From contig NZ_CP060714.1 of assembly GCF_014395975.1 (NCBI RefSeq), positions 2,418,001 to 2,482,000 of the forward strand: a DNA stretch of 64,000 bases, given 5' to 3'. A program made the position numbers and the translations under genes. The notes under the pieces were generated by a model. That model saw nothing but the letters and a program-made list of their open reading frames with translations, made no database searches and was not told the DNA's origin. Below, piece by piece: positions 8,936 through 17,796 of this stretch. The stretch comes from Diaphorobacter ruginosibacter. Lineage in GTDB: Bacteria; Pseudomonadota; Gammaproteobacteria; Burkholderiales; Burkholderiaceae_C. Within the stretch, counting starts at the first letter, position 1, and every line of letters starts with the position of its first letter.

Positions 8936-10243
8936 GTGCTAGGTCTTTATTCACTGGCCATCCAGCTTGCGACGCCGCTTCTGCACCGCAAGCTGAAGCG
9001 GCGCGCCCAGTCCGAACCGGGCTACGCGCAGGCCGTACCCGAGCGGTTCGGCTTCTACGAAGGTGCCGCGCCCGTGCGTACGCCCGATGCCCCGCCGCTG
9101 GTCTGGATCCATGCGGTATCGCTGGGGGAGACGCGGGCCGCGGCCATTCTGCTCAAGGAGCTGCGCGAGTTGCTGCCCGGCATGCGGCTGCTGCTCACCA
9201 ACGGCACGGCCACCGGGCGCGCCGAGGGCAGCAAGCTGGTGCGCGAAGGCGACGTGCAGGTCTGGCAGCCATGGGATTCTCCGCAGGCCGTGCGCCGCTT
9301 CCTGACCCACTTCAGGCCCGACGTGGGGGTGCTGATGGAAACCGAGATCTGGCCGAACCTCGTCGCCGGATGCAAGGCGCACCACATCCCGCTGGTACTC
9401 GCCAACGCGCGCATGAATGAAAAATCATGGCGTGGCGCCAGGCGCTGGTCATGGCTGGCGCGGCCGGCCTACCAGGCCCTCTCTGCCGTATGGGCCCAGA
9501 CCGATGTCGATGCAGAGCGCCTGTCCGACGTGGGGGCTCCCGTGCGCGGCGTACTGGGCAATCTCAAGTTCGACAGCGTTCCCGACGCCGGGCTGCTCGC
9601 GCGCGGCAGGGCATGGCGTTCGGGGGCAGGGCGGCCCGTGGTGCTGTTCGCCAGCAGCCGCGAGGGCGAAGAAGCCGCCTGGCTTGCCTCCTGGATCGCT
9701 CAGCGCGATGCGAGCCGGGCCCGGGACTGCGAAGTGCAGTGGCTTCTGGTGCCGCGCCATCCGCAACGCTTCGATGAGGTGATCGCGTTGTGCACGGCGG
9801 CGGGCCTGAGCGTATCGCGGCGCAGCCAGTGGCAGGAGCATCCGCAGCCGGCCGACATATGGCTTGGCGATTCGATGGGCGAGATGGCCCAGTACTACGG
9901 CATGGCACATGCGGCCCTGCTGGGCGGCAGTTTCGAGCCGCTGGGCGGACAGAATCTGATCGAGGCGCTGTCCTGCGATTGCCCGGTCGTCATGGGGCCC
10001 CATACCTTCAATTTCGCGGAGGCTGCCGATCTCGCCGCAGACGCGGGCGTAGCCCTGCGCGTGGCCGACATGCAGGAAGGCGTGGAAGAGGCCGTGCGCC
10101 TTGTGAACGACCCCGAACGCCAGGCGGATCTCGCTTCGCGATGCCACGCATTCACGGCGGCGCATCGCGGCGCGGCCCTGTCCACGGCGCTGGCCGTGGT
10201 GCAGCAATTGCGCTCGGCCGCCATGCCCCACCACGAGGCCTGA
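8936..10243 (+). CDS. waaA: 3-deoxy-D-manno-octulosonic acid (Kdo) transferase
   Basis: A 435-residue, membrane-associated GT30 glycosyltransferase that adds Kdo from CMP-Kdo to lipid A precursor. The N-terminal hydrophobic/basic anchor (LGLYSLAIQLATPLLHRK), the HAVSLGETRA motif (about residue 58), the characteristic METEIWPNL (about 140) and the C-terminal nucleotide-binding region LLGGSFEPLGGQNLIEA (about 325) are all present. Start is GTG 8936; no better in-frame ATG precedes the conserved N-terminus. It follows the phosphohexomutase gene, consistent with envelope-polysaccharide biosynthesis. Confidence 0.94.
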   Translation: MLGLYSLAIQLATPLLHRKLKRRAQSEPGYAQAVPERFGFYEGAAPVRTPDAPPLVWIHAVSLGETRAAAILLKELRELLPGMRLLLTNGTATGRAEGSKLVREGDVQVWQPWDSPQAVRRFLTHFRPDVGVLMETEIWPNLVAGCKAHHIPLVLANARMNEKSWRGARRWSWLARPAYQALSAVWAQTDVDAERLSDVGAPVRGVLGNLKFDSVPDAGLLARGRAWRSGAGRPVVLFASSREGEEAAWLASWIAQRDASRARDCEVQWLLVPRHPQRFDEVIALCTAAGLSVSRRSQWQEHPQPADIWLGDSMGEMAQYYGMAHAALLGGSFEPLGGQNLIEALSCDCPVVMGPHTFNFAEAADLAADAGVALRVADMQEGVEEAVRLVNDPERQADLASRCHAFTAAHRGAALSTALAVVQQLRSAAMPHHEA

Positions 10244-10465
10244 GAGACCCGTGGCCACGGCCACTGCATTGCATTGGCGCGCGCGGCTCCATGCGCAGGT
10301 ATCCTCGGGCATCATCTGTCACTATGACGCAACTCAAGCCGCGCTGCGTTTTGCATCGTTGGCCTGGGGCAAGTGACAGACAATCGACGGCATCTTCCTG
10401 AATCGTCAAGCCCATCTCAATAGCCCGGAAGGGGTGTGGGCCGACAGCCATTGGTGATCATCGAC

Positions 10466-13183
10466 ATGTTGGACAAACACTATCTGACGCCCCTGTTCGC
10501 CCCCACCTCGGTCGTGGTGCTGGCGGGGCCCCACGACAAACCCGAATCGCTTTCGCCCCTTGCGCGCCATGTCCAGGAAGCGCTCAGGGCTCAGAAATTC
10601 ACGGGCAGCCTCTCGTTCATGGACATCCATACGAGCGGCACGCTGGCCGACCTGGCCCAGGCTCGGGCGGACCTGGCGGTGATCGCCTTGCCCGCCGACG
10701 AGGTCGCTGCGGCCATGGAAGTGGCGGGACGCATGAACTGCCGGGCGGCGGTGGTGGTGTCGACCGGCATGAGCGCACAGCAGGCCTCCGACCTCCGGCG
10801 CATCGCCAAGCGCGAAGGCATGTTCCTGCTGGGCCCCAATTCCCTGGGCATCCAGCGGCCCTCGCTGCAGTTCAATGCCAGCGCAGTCGGCCCGCTCGCC
10901 AGCGAAGGTTCGCTCGGGCTGATCTGCCAGTCGGGCGCACTCACGGCGTCGATCCTGGACTGGGCGCGCAGCAATGCGGTGGGATTCTCCAGCGTGGTCA
11001 CGCTCGGGGCGCACACCGACCTCGGCATTGCCGCAGTGCTCGACTTTCTCGCGCATGATCCCCGCACACAGAGCATCGTGGTCTACATGGAGGGCATTCA
11101 GAACGCGCGCCGCTTCATGAGCGCGCTGCGCTCCGCGGCCAACGCCAAGCCGGTCATCGTGCTCAAGGCCGGCCGCAAGCCGGCGGGCAATGCGGCGGCG
11201 CTCACGCACAGCGGTGCCATCGTCGGCAGCGACGAGGTGTTCGATGCGGCGTTGCGGCGCGCAGGGGCAGTGCGCGTGCGAACCTTCGTCGAGCTGTTCT
11301 CGGCGGCCAAGTGCCTCGCCTCGCGCTACCGTGCGGTGGGCCAGCGGCTGGCCGTCATCACCAATGGCGGCGGGCCCGGCGTGCTGGCGGCGGACTGGAT
11401 CAACGAGCGCGGGCTTGAGCTGGGCCACCTGTCGGCGGAGACGGTGGCGTCCCTTGCCCCGCAACTGCCCCCGCTCGCAACGCTGAGCGAGCTGATCGAC
11501 CTGTCCGAGGAGGCGGGACCCGAACACTACCGCCTCGCGCTCGAAGCGGCCAACAAGGACAAGCAGATCGACGGCGTGCTCGCGATCTTCTCGCCCAAGC
11601 CCGGGCGCGATGCCACGGCGGTCGCGCAGGCACTGTCGGACGCCAAGCGCGGCATGAACAAGCCGCTGCTCACCAGCTGGCTGGGCGATACGCTGGTGCT
11701 GCCAGCCCGCCAGACGCTGCGCAAGGCGCAGATTCCCAGCTTCCGCACACCAGAGGCCGCCGTCGGTGCCTTCAACAACATCTCCACCTTCTATCGAAAC
11801 CAGCAACTGCTGCAACAGACACCGCCATCGCTGAGCGCACTGGCCAAGCCGGACATCGAGGGGGCACGCCTCGTCATCGAGAGCGTGCTGGCCGAGCGCC
11901 GCCATGTGCTCACCGAAATGGAGTCCAAGTCGCTGCTCGCGGCCTTCCATATCCCCGTCACGCGCACGCTGCAGGCGCGCAGCGCGCATGAGGCGATGAT
12001 GATCGCCACGCAGCTCGGATACCCGGTGGCGCTCAAGATCGATTCGCCCGACATCAGCCACAAGTCCGACGTTGGCGGCGTGGCGCTCAACGTGCACACC
12101 GGCACGGCGGTGCGCGATGCCTACGCCGACATGGTTCAGCGCGTTGGCCATCAGCAGCCTGGAGCCCGCATCAACGGCGTGACGGTGCAGAACATGGCGC
12201 GCAGCAGGCGCGGAAGGGAGATCTGCATCGGCATGGTGAGCGACGAGTATTTCGGCCCGGTCGTCACCTTCGGCGCAGGAGGAACCATGGTCGAGCTCAT
12301 GGACGATGGCTCGATGGAGCTGCCGCCGCTCAACCAGTTCCTGGCTCGGCGGCTGATCGAGCGATCGCGCGTTGCCGAGACGCTGGGGGAGTGGCGCGGT
12401 GCCAGTCCGGTGAACTTCGAGGCGCTCGAGCAGGTGCTGCTGCGCGTGTCCGAAATGGCATGCGCCTTGCCGCAACTGCGCGAGATGGACATCAACCCGC
12501 TGATCGTCGATGCAAGTGGCGTGGTGGCGGTGGACGCGCGCATCGTGGTGGGCGAGGCTGCGCACGGAGCGACCGGATCCATCGTCGTGGGTTCCGGCGG
12601 TGTCGACTCCAGCTATGCCCACCTGGCCATCATGCCGTACCCCGCGCGCTACGAGCAGGTCTGGCCGATGCGCGGCGGTGGCGAATACCATGTGCGGCCC
12701 ATCCGCCCCGACGATGCGCAGATGCTGCAGAAACTGGTGCGGGAACTGTCGCCCGAAAGCCGATATTTCCGCTTCGTGTCGCAACTGGCCGAACTGCCCA
12801 CGTCCATGCTCGCACGCTTCACGCTGATCGACTACGACCGTGAAATGGCCCTGGTGGCCGTACACCGCGACAGCATGGTCGATGAACACGGCGACACGCA
12901 CGAGACCGAGCGCATCATCGGAGTCTCACGCTATGTGACCAACCCCGACCAGTCGAGCTGCGAATTCGCGCTGCTGGTGGCGGATGATTTTGCGGGGCGT
13001 GGTCTGGGTTCGCGCCTGATGTTCGCGATCATGGAGGTCGCGCGCGACCGTGGCCTGGTCGAGATCCAGGGACTGGTGCTGGCCAACAACCCCAACATGC
13101 TCAAGCTGATGCGCCGTCTCGGCTTCGAGGTCAAGGCCTTTCCGGACGACCCCGAGTTCCGCCTGGTGGTGCATCAGCTCTGA
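10466..13183 (+). CDS. ADP-forming acyl-CoA synthetase fused to GNAT acetyltransferase (Pat/YfiQ-like)
   Basis: A 905-residue fusion. The order is a CoA-binding Rossmann domain, a ligase-CoA domain with the expected phospho-histidine segment LTHSGAIVGSDEVFDAAL (about residue 245), an ATP-grasp domain (MESKSLLAAFHIPVTRTL onward, about residue 485; LKIDSPDISHKSDVGGVAL) and a C-terminal GNAT domain (about 745-905) with the acetyl-CoA loop DDFAGRGLGSRLM. In Pat/YfiQ proteins the synthetase part is usually regulatory and the GNAT domain acetylates lysines of enzymes such as acetyl-CoA synthetase. Here the catalytic histidine looks present, so genuine ligase activity is possible. ATG 10466 is chosen over GTG 10436, whose extra residues are not family-like. 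It is single, with 222 bp of leader upstream that holds nothing else I recognise. Confidence 0.9.
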   Translation: MLDKHYLTPLFAPTSVVVLAGPHDKPESLSPLARHVQEALRAQKFTGSLSFMDIHTSGTLADLAQARADLAVIALPADEVAAAMEVAGRMNCRAAVVVSTGMSAQQASDLRRIAKREGMFLLGPNSLGIQRPSLQFNASAVGPLASEGSLGLICQSGALTASILDWARSNAVGFSSVVTLGAHTDLGIAAVLDFLAHDPRTQSIVVYMEGIQNARRFMSALRSAANAKPVIVLKAGRKPAGNAAALTHSGAIVGSDEVFDAALRRAGAVRVRTFVELFSAAKCLASRYRAVGQRLAVITNGGGPGVLAADWINERGLELGHLSAETVASLAPQLPPLATLSELIDLSEEAGPEHYRLALEAANKDKQIDGVLAIFSPKPGRDATAVAQALSDAKRGMNKPLLTSWLGDTLVLPARQTLRKAQIPSFRTPEAAVGAFNNISTFYRNQQLLQQTPPSLSALAKPDIEGARLVIESVLAERRHVLTEMESKSLLAAFHIPVTRTLQARSAHEAMMIATQLGYPVALKIDSPDISHKSDVGGVALNVHTGTAVRDAYADMVQRVGHQQPGARINGVTVQNMARSRRGREICIGMVSDEYFGPVVTFGAGGTMVELMDDGSMELPPLNQFLARRLIERSRVAETLGEWRGASPVNFEALEQVLLRVSEMACALPQLREMDINPLIVDASGVVAVDARIVVGEAAHGATGSIVVGSGGVDSSYAHLAIMPYPARYEQVWPMRGGGEYHVRPIRPDDAQMLQKLVRELSPESRYFRFVSQLAELPTSMLARFTLIDYDREMALVAVHRDSMVDEHGDTHETERIIGVSRYVTNPDQSSCEFALLVADDFAGRGLGSRLMFAIMEVARDRGLVEIQGLVLANNPNMLKLMRRLGFEVKAFPDDPEFRLVVHQL

Positions 13184-13208
13184 GATCGTCAGCGCGTTCC
13201 AGGGTACC

Positions 13209-13231
13209 TGCCAGGCTTGCCTTACCTGGCA
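13209..13231. terminator. Possible hairpin terminator between convergent genes
   Basis: Perfect 7-bp inverted repeat TGCCAGG / CCTGGCA with a nine-base loop in the short gap between the convergent synthetase and tolC genes. It overlaps the tolC stop codon. There is no T-run, so a terminator role is only suggested by position. Confidence 0.3.
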
Positions 13232-14583
13232 AGCAGTCCATCGACCTTGGCAATGTCCTCGTCGCCCAGGATGCCGGCCGTCTGGCGCAGTCGCAGCTCA
13301 CCCATCAGCACGTCATAGCGTGCCTTGGCGAGCTGGCGCTGGGTCTGGTAGAGCTGGCTTTGCGCATTGAGGATGTCGATGTTCACGCGCACGCCCACCT
13401 GGTAGCCGAGCAGGTTGGCATCGAGCGCGCTCTGGCTTGAAACGACGGCGGCTTCGAGCGCCTTCACCTGGCTCATGCCGGACTGCACCCCCAGAAATGC
13501 GGTCCGCGCTCCTTGAGCCACGGTACGGCGCGCATTGTCCAGATCGGCCTGAGCCTTGTCTTCGAGGGACAGCGTCTCTTTGACCCGGTTCTGCACCGCA
13601 AAGCCCGCGAAGATCGGCACGTTCAACGCCACGCCCACGCTGGCGCTGGTCGCGCGCGAATGCACGAACGGCTGGGACACCATGCCGTTGGGATTGCGCT
13701 GGATGCCGTAGCTGGCCTGCAGGTCGACGGTGGGAAGATGGCCTGTTTCGGCCTTGCGGGTCTCCAGGCGCGCTACATCAAGCGCGATCTGGGCTTGCCT
13801 GACCGCAGGCTGCGTATTCTCTGCGGTGTCGACCCATTGATTGATGTCCATGGGCTCGACCACGGGCAGTTGCACCGGCTGGGCAAGAGGCCGCGGGGTA
13901 ATACCCTGGCGCCCCACGATCTGGTCGAGTGCCAGTTTCTTCACCTGCAGTTCGTTGCTTGCAGCAATTTCCTGCGCATCCGCAAGATCGTGCCGGGCCT
14001 GCGCCTCGCGCGAATCGGTGATGGTGGCATTGCCCAGCTCAAAGTTGCTCCTGGCCGCGGCGAACTGTTCGGCGATGGCCTTTTTCTGGGCCTGCACCAC
14101 GTTCAGGGCATCCTGCGCCGCCAGCACATCGAAATAGGCCTGGCTCACGCGGATCAGCAAGTCCTGGTCGGCCGCATCGAGCTGGGCCTGCGCGATCTCG
14201 ACTCCGCGCTTGCCCTGCTCGAAGGTAATCCGGTTGGCGGGGCGGTACAGCGGCTGGCTCGCCACCAGCGCAGCCTGCTGTGTCGGTGCATGCAGGTCGA
14301 AGTTCTGTGCGAGCGGGGTCGGGGTCTTCACCCGATACTCGGTTCGACCGTAGGTCACTCCCGCCTGGGCCGCCACGCTGGGCAGGAGTCCGGCGCGCGC
14401 CTGCTCGCCGCGGCTGACCGTGGCGTCATACTGAGCCCGAGCGGATTGCCAGGGCGCGTCGAAGCCACGAGCCTGCTCCACGAGCTCCAGCAGACTCTGT
14501 GCATGCGCCGGGCCCAGCGCGCCCAGGCCCATGAGCCCCGTCAGCGCGAGGCTCCGTGCGAGTGTTCTCAGTGATGGCTTCAT
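13222..14583 (-). CDS. TolC-family outer-membrane efflux protein
   Basis: A 453-residue outer-membrane channel subunit of type I secretion or RND/MFS efflux. It begins with a cleavable signal peptide (MKPSLRTLARSLALTG to AHAQS, about residues 1-28). Two repeats of long helices with OEP-type pattern follow, e.g. DQDLLIRVSQAYFDVLAAQD and ARRTVAQGARTAFLGVQSGM. ATG 14583 is preferred to 14619 because it places the signal peptide at the N-terminus. It is last in a same-strand series tetR, pcm, rhodanese, tolC. No inner-membrane pump or adaptor gene is nearby, so the partner transporter is encoded elsewhere. Confidence 0.92.
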   Translation of the reverse strand: MKPSLRTLARSLALTGLMGLGALGPAHAQSLLELVEQARGFDAPWQSARAQYDATVSRGEQARAGLLPSVAAQAGVTYGRTEYRVKTPTPLAQNFDLHAPTQQAALVASQPLYRPANRITFEQGKRGVEIAQAQLDAADQDLLIRVSQAYFDVLAAQDALNVVQAQKKAIAEQFAAARSNFELGNATITDSREAQARHDLADAQEIAASNELQVKKLALDQIVGRQGITPRPLAQPVQLPVVEPMDINQWVDTAENTQPAVRQAQIALDVARLETRKAETGHLPTVDLQASYGIQRNPNGMVSQPFVHSRATSASVGVALNVPIFAGFAVQNRVKETLSLEDKAQADLDNARRTVAQGARTAFLGVQSGMSQVKALEAAVVSSQSALDANLLGYQVGVRVNIDILNAQSQLYQTQRQLAKARYDVLMGELRLRQTAGILGDEDIAKVDGLLAR

Positions 14584-14691
14584 GATGTCCTTCAGGAAAA
14601 ATGGCACGAGAAAATGCATGCGGCAGGCCTTTATGGCGCTGCAGCCGATGATCGATCTGTCTGGCTGACGAATCCCTGGGCGGGTTGCCTG

Positions 14692-15033
14692 TCAATAGCG
14701 GGGAACGGCCGGGTCCAGCTCCGCGGACCAGGCGTCGATACCGCCGGTGATGTTGGCAACGTTCTCGAATCCCTGGTGCTCCAGGAAACCCGCCACGCGC
14801 AGGCTGCGCATGCCGTGGTGGCACAGGCAGGCCACGGGGCGCGTGGGATCGAGTTCTGCAAGGCGGGCGGGAATCTCGCCCATGGGAATGGTGACCAGCT
14901 CGAACCGGGCCGGCGCGACGCTTGCGGTCTGCAGCTCCCACGTCTCGCGCACGTCCAGCACCAGCGGTCGGGCGCCTTCGGGCGCCGCGGCTATCCATTC
15001 GGCAAGCTGGGTGGGGCGGATGTGGGCAATCAT
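14692..15033 (-). CDS. Rhodanese-like domain protein
   Basis: A single-domain 113-residue rhodanese. The active-site loop CLCHHGMRS (cysteine near residue 71) matches the persulfide-carrying CxxxxR-type loop, preceded by PLVLDVRETWE and followed by ANITGGIDAW, both typical. It may transfer sulfane sulfur or act as a redox or chaperone-like helper. It lies 34 bp downstream of pcm and 108 bp upstream of tolC on the same strand. The substrate is unknown. Confidence 0.9.
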   Translation of the reverse strand: MIAHIRPTQLAEWIAAAPEGARPLVLDVRETWELQTASVAPARFELVTIPMGEIPARLAELDPTRPVACLCHHGMRSLRVAGFLEHQGFENVANITGGIDAWSAELDPAVPRY

Positions 15034-15067
15034 GCGTTTTCCTGAAGGAGGTTGAAGCTTTTCGCGA

Positions 15068-15778
15068 TCAGAACTTGAAAGGCGAGGGTTCCGCGAAGTT
15101 CACGAGGCGCGGAATGATGATGTCCCACGGCTGCGTGGTCTCGAAGCCGCTGCCCTTGCGGGTGACGATCGTGGCACGCATCATGGGCTCCTGGCCCACG
15201 ACGGCAATGAGACGACCGCCTTCGGTGAGTAGAGGCAGCAGGCCCTGAGGTACCTCGGCAACCGAGCCGCTCAGGATGATCACGTCGAACGGACCATCGG
15301 CGGACAGGTCACGCGAGCCGTCGCCCATGCGTACTTCCACATTGGTGATACCGGCTTCGCGCAGGTTGTCCTTGGCGAAATCGACCAGTTCGGCGTTGAT
15401 CTCGATGGACAGGACCTGTGCGGCGCTGCGGCCGAGCAGGGCGGCCATGTAGCCGGAGCCCGTGCCGATCTCGAGCACGCGGTCTGTCGGCATGACCTTG
15501 GCGTCCTGCAGCATGCGCGCCTCGACGCGCGGGGGCAGCATGACCTGGCCCGTGCGCTCCGCCTCTTCGACCGAGGCATTCAGGGGAATCTCGATATCCA
15601 TGAACGCCATGGAACGATAGGGCGCCGGCGCGAACTCTTCGCGGCGCACCTGGGTGAGCAGGTCGAGCACGTCCTCATCGAGCAGGCGCCAGGGGCGGAT
15701 CTGCTGCTCGATCATGTTGAAGCGAGCCTGTTCCACGAGATTGGTGGTGTCGGCGGACGTGTTCAAGGGCATGTTCAT
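15068..15778 (-). CDS. pcm: Protein-L-isoaspartate O-methyltransferase
   Basis: A 236-residue SAM-dependent methyltransferase that repairs isoaspartyl residues in aged proteins. The SAM-binding motif VLEIGTGSGYMAALLG (about residue 102) and the following segment MGDGSRDLSADGPFDVIILSG are seen. ATG 15778 is supported by a GGAGT ribosome-binding sequence eight bases upstream; the frame extends to 15814 without a better signal. It sits between the tetR regulator (47 bp) and the rhodanese gene (34 bp). Confidence 0.9.
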   Translation of the reverse strand: MNMPLNTSADTTNLVEQARFNMIEQQIRPWRLLDEDVLDLLTQVRREEFAPAPYRSMAFMDIEIPLNASVEEAERTGQVMLPPRVEARMLQDAKVMPTDRVLEIGTGSGYMAALLGRSAAQVLSIEINAELVDFAKDNLREAGITNVEVRMGDGSRDLSADGPFDVIILSGSVAEVPQGLLPLLTEGGRLIAVVGQEPMMRATIVTRKGSGFETTQPWDIIIPRLVNFAEPSPFKF

Positions 15779-15824
15779 GGGGTACTCCGAAATGCGGACT
15801 GTGGATTCAGACAAACCTCTGATT

Positions 15825-16475
15825 TTAGGCCGCTCGGGGGCGCAAGCCCACCAATAGGTTATCCGCGTGCATCTTCAGGTACTTCTGCGGGTCGAAATTG
15901 TCGGGATTGACGATGCAGATCGCCTTGGACGATTGCATCAGGTCCAACTGCATGAGGGGGGCCTGGACCAGGTAGATGGCGTACTCGAGATCGATGTCGC
16001 GGAACTCGCCCGAGGCCATGCCGCGTTTGAGTATCTGGCGGATCAGGTCCTGCGCGGGCAACACCACCTCGTTGCGGTAGAAGAGGGCGATCTCGGGAAA
16101 ATTGTTGGCCTCGGACACCATCAGCTTGCCCAGGCCGTTCACCTTGGTCGAGCCGATGCGCTCCCACCAGGCGAAGAAGGCATATTCGATCATCTCGCTG
16201 CAGTTACCCGCGAAATGGGTCAGCGTCTCCTGCCACTCGCTGAAGCGTCCCGAGATGTTCTCGCGCACGACGGCCTTGAACAACTCTTCCTTGCTGGGAA
16301 AATAGAGGAACAGCGTACCCTTGGAGACTCCGGCCCGCGCCGCCACTTCCTCGACGCGCGTTGCCGCATAGCCTTTCTCGACAAACAGATCGAGCGCCGC
16401 CTCCAGCAATTCGCCCGGGCGCGCTTCCTTGCGGCGACCGCGCTTGGCAGGTGGAGAGGATGGAGACTCGGGCAT
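15825..16475 (-). CDS. TetR/AcrR-family transcriptional repressor
   Basis: A 216-residue one-component regulator. The N-terminal helix-turn-helix reads RVEEVAARAGVSKGTLFLYF (about residues 40-59), with a basic leader KRGRRKEARPG. The ligand-binding part resembles TetR_C-type domains but gives no ligand. ATG 16475 is preferred to 16538 because the longer form would start inside the apparent promoter. A well-formed promoter (16510-16538) with an imperfect palindrome at its start point argues for autorepression. Downstream pcm, rhodanese and tolC genes on the same strand may belong to its regulon. Confidence 0.92.
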   Translation of the reverse strand: MPESPSSPPAKRGRRKEARPGELLEAALDLFVEKGYAATRVEEVAARAGVSKGTLFLYFPSKEELFKAVVRENISGRFSEWQETLTHFAGNCSEMIEYAFFAWWERIGSTKVNGLGKLMVSEANNFPEIALFYRNEVVLPAQDLIRQILKRGMASGEFRDIDLEYAIYLVQAPLMQLDLMQSSKAICIVNPDNFDPQKYLKMHADNLLVGLRPRAA

Positions 16476-16489
16476 TGAAGTTGCGGTTG

Positions 16490-16511
16490 TTAATGACTGA
16501 CTGGTTAGTAA
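16490..16511. promoter_or_regulatory. Probable TetR operator
   Basis: Imperfect dyad with core ACTNACNNGTNAGT at 16496-16509, extending to AAT/ATT at 16493-16512 (7 of 10 possible base pairs). It lies immediately downstream of the -10 box and 15 bp before the tetR start codon, an ideal place for autorepression. The divergent msrA gene starts 80 bp to the right and could also be affected. Confidence 0.6.
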
Positions 16512-16538
16512 TATAACAACCCCATACCGCCCCGTCAA
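16510..16538 (-). promoter_or_regulatory. Sigma-70-type promoter of the tetR gene
   Basis: Reading leftward: -35 TTGACG (16538-16533), a 17-bp spacer, then -10 TATATT (16515-16510). This is the cleanest housekeeping promoter in the window. Transcription would start inside the operator-like dyad and run into tetR. Confidence 0.7.
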
Positions 16539-16591
16539 ATGCCACGGCCGGATAATGGGACAACCATGCAGATCAGAAAGGCGCGACGAAC

Positions 16592-17137
16592 ATGAGCAAG
16601 CAAGAAACCATCACCCTGGGCGGAGGCTGTTTCTGGTGCACCGAGGCCGTGTTCGATCGTGTTCGCGGCGTGGTCGATGTGGAGAGCGGCTATGCCAACG
16701 GCCACGTGGATCACCCGAGTTACCAGGCCGTGTGCGATGGCGACACAGGCCATGCCGAAGTCCTCAAGGTGGACTTCGACCCGGAGGTGATCAGCCTGCG
16801 CCAGATTCTGGAGATCTTCTTCGCCACGCACGACCCGACCACGCTCAATCGCCAGGGCAACGATGTGGGCACGCAGTACCGCAGCGCGATCTACTACGGC
16901 AATGAGCAGCAGAAGCAGGTGATCGACGACCTGCTGCGCGAGATCGGCCAGGACAAGCTGTTCGGCTCGCCAGTGGTGACCGAAGTGGAGCCTCTCAGGA
17001 GCTACTGGCCCGCCGAGGCATATCACCAGGACTACTACCAGCAGCATCCCGAGCAGGGCTACTGCGCATTCGTGGTGGGTCCCAAGGTCGAGAAGTTTCG
17101 CAAGACTTTTGCATCGCTGCTGAAACCCGGCGCCTGA
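16592..17137 (+). CDS. msrA: Peptide-methionine (S)-S-oxide reductase
   Basis: A 181-residue cytoplasmic repair enzyme reducing methionine-S-sulfoxide in proteins. The catalytic motif GGCFWCTEAVF is near the N-terminus (cysteine at about residue 11), followed by the family pattern GYANGHVDHPSYQAVCDG and later AYHQDYYQQHPEQGYC. Length is normal. It is divergent from tetR and separated from the next gene by a strong hairpin (17155-17187). Confidence 0.95.
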   Translation: MSKQETITLGGGCFWCTEAVFDRVRGVVDVESGYANGHVDHPSYQAVCDGDTGHAEVLKVDFDPEVISLRQILEIFFATHDPTTLNRQGNDVGTQYRSAIYYGNEQQKQVIDDLLREIGQDKLFGSPVVTEVEPLRSYWPAEAYHQDYYQQHPEQGYCAFVVGPKVEKFRKTFASLLKPGA

Positions 17138-17154
17138 TTTCCGCGCTATGCTCT

Positions 17155-17187
17155 GGGCGCGCGTCCCGGTTGGCGGACGCAGCGCCC
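17155..17187 (+). terminator. GC-rich hairpin after msrA
   Basis: Arms GGGCGCGCGTCC and GGACGCAGCGCCC pair over 12 bp with one bulged A and an eight-base loop. It starts 18 bp after the msrA stop and is followed by ATTGTTCC rather than a real T-run. A terminator or attenuator is likely from position. Confidence 0.5.
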
Positions 17188-17218
17188 ATTGTTCCTCGTT
17201 CGCACCTCTTTCCTCCTG

Positions 17219-17623
17219 ATGGACTCTACGCTCCTGTCGCTCAGGCAACGACTGCTCGCGTGCTGGCTGATGCTGGCACTCGTGCTGTCGCCTGCGCTCG
17301 GCCTGGTTCACCAGGTGGTGCACACGCCCGGCCTCGCGCCGCACGTGGTGCAGCCCGCGGGCGGGGACATTGCCCAGCCCGCGACCAAGCAGGCGCTGGA
17401 TGCCATTCATGCGCTGTTTGCGGGCCACAGCAAGGCCGAGTGCGTACTGCTCGACCAGATGGCCCTCGGCCATGCGCTGCTGGCGAAGGCCCTGCCATTG
17501 CTGCAGGTGGTACCTGCAGCGGTTCCCGTTGCATTGATCGCCTCCGAATGGGGAGCGCAGCATGCCTCTCCATTCCAGGCACGCGGGCCGCCCCGCCTCT
17601 TATCCGAGGCTGCAGCGCATTGA
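17219..17623 (+). CDS. DUF2946-like small exported/membrane protein
   Basis: A 134-residue protein with an N-terminal hydrophobic segment (LACWLMLALVLSPALGLVHQ, about residues 11-30) and a C-terminal ARGPPRL motif. That pattern, plus a central cysteine segment (KAECVLLDQMA), recalls DUF2946 proteins, which often precede metal TonB receptors. ATG 17219 is used because the upstream alternative at 17189 is a TTG. It is 173 bp ahead of the TonB receptor on the same strand, suggesting a shared role in metal uptake. The function is unknown and the family call is tentative. Confidence 0.5.
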   Translation: MDSTLLSLRQRLLACWLMLALVLSPALGLVHQVVHTPGLAPHVVQPAGGDIAQPATKQALDAIHALFAGHSKAECVLLDQMALGHALLAKALPLLQVVPAAVPVALIASEWGAQHASPFQARGPPRLLSEAAAH

Positions 17624-17796
17624 GACGCGCTGCCACGCCGACTTGCCCGGCCCGGCCGGATCATTTGCGCGGATGAGTTGCCGGCGGTAGTGGAACACCG
17701 CCCCGGCATGCCGCGCATACCCCCGTTTCCCTGACAGCAGAACTGCGCCCCGCACGGCGGACGGCGCGGGCCTGTCAGCACACTTTTCGTTTTCAC

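Noticed and set aside
10406..12901. An 831-codon frame antisense to the acyl-CoA synthetase fusion
   Set aside because: Low-complexity His/Arg/Gln-rich translation, opposite a gene with unambiguous domains; same pattern as other shadows at 26389-28521, 29731-31434, 57297-58649 and 61006-62760.
16503..16518. Possible Zur box (GTTA...TAAC) between tetR and msrA
   Set aside because: Only GTTA and TAAC agree, spacing differs from the known site by one base, and it coincides with the -10 box of the tetR promoter. The zinc-type receptor is also downstream of a separate hairpin.
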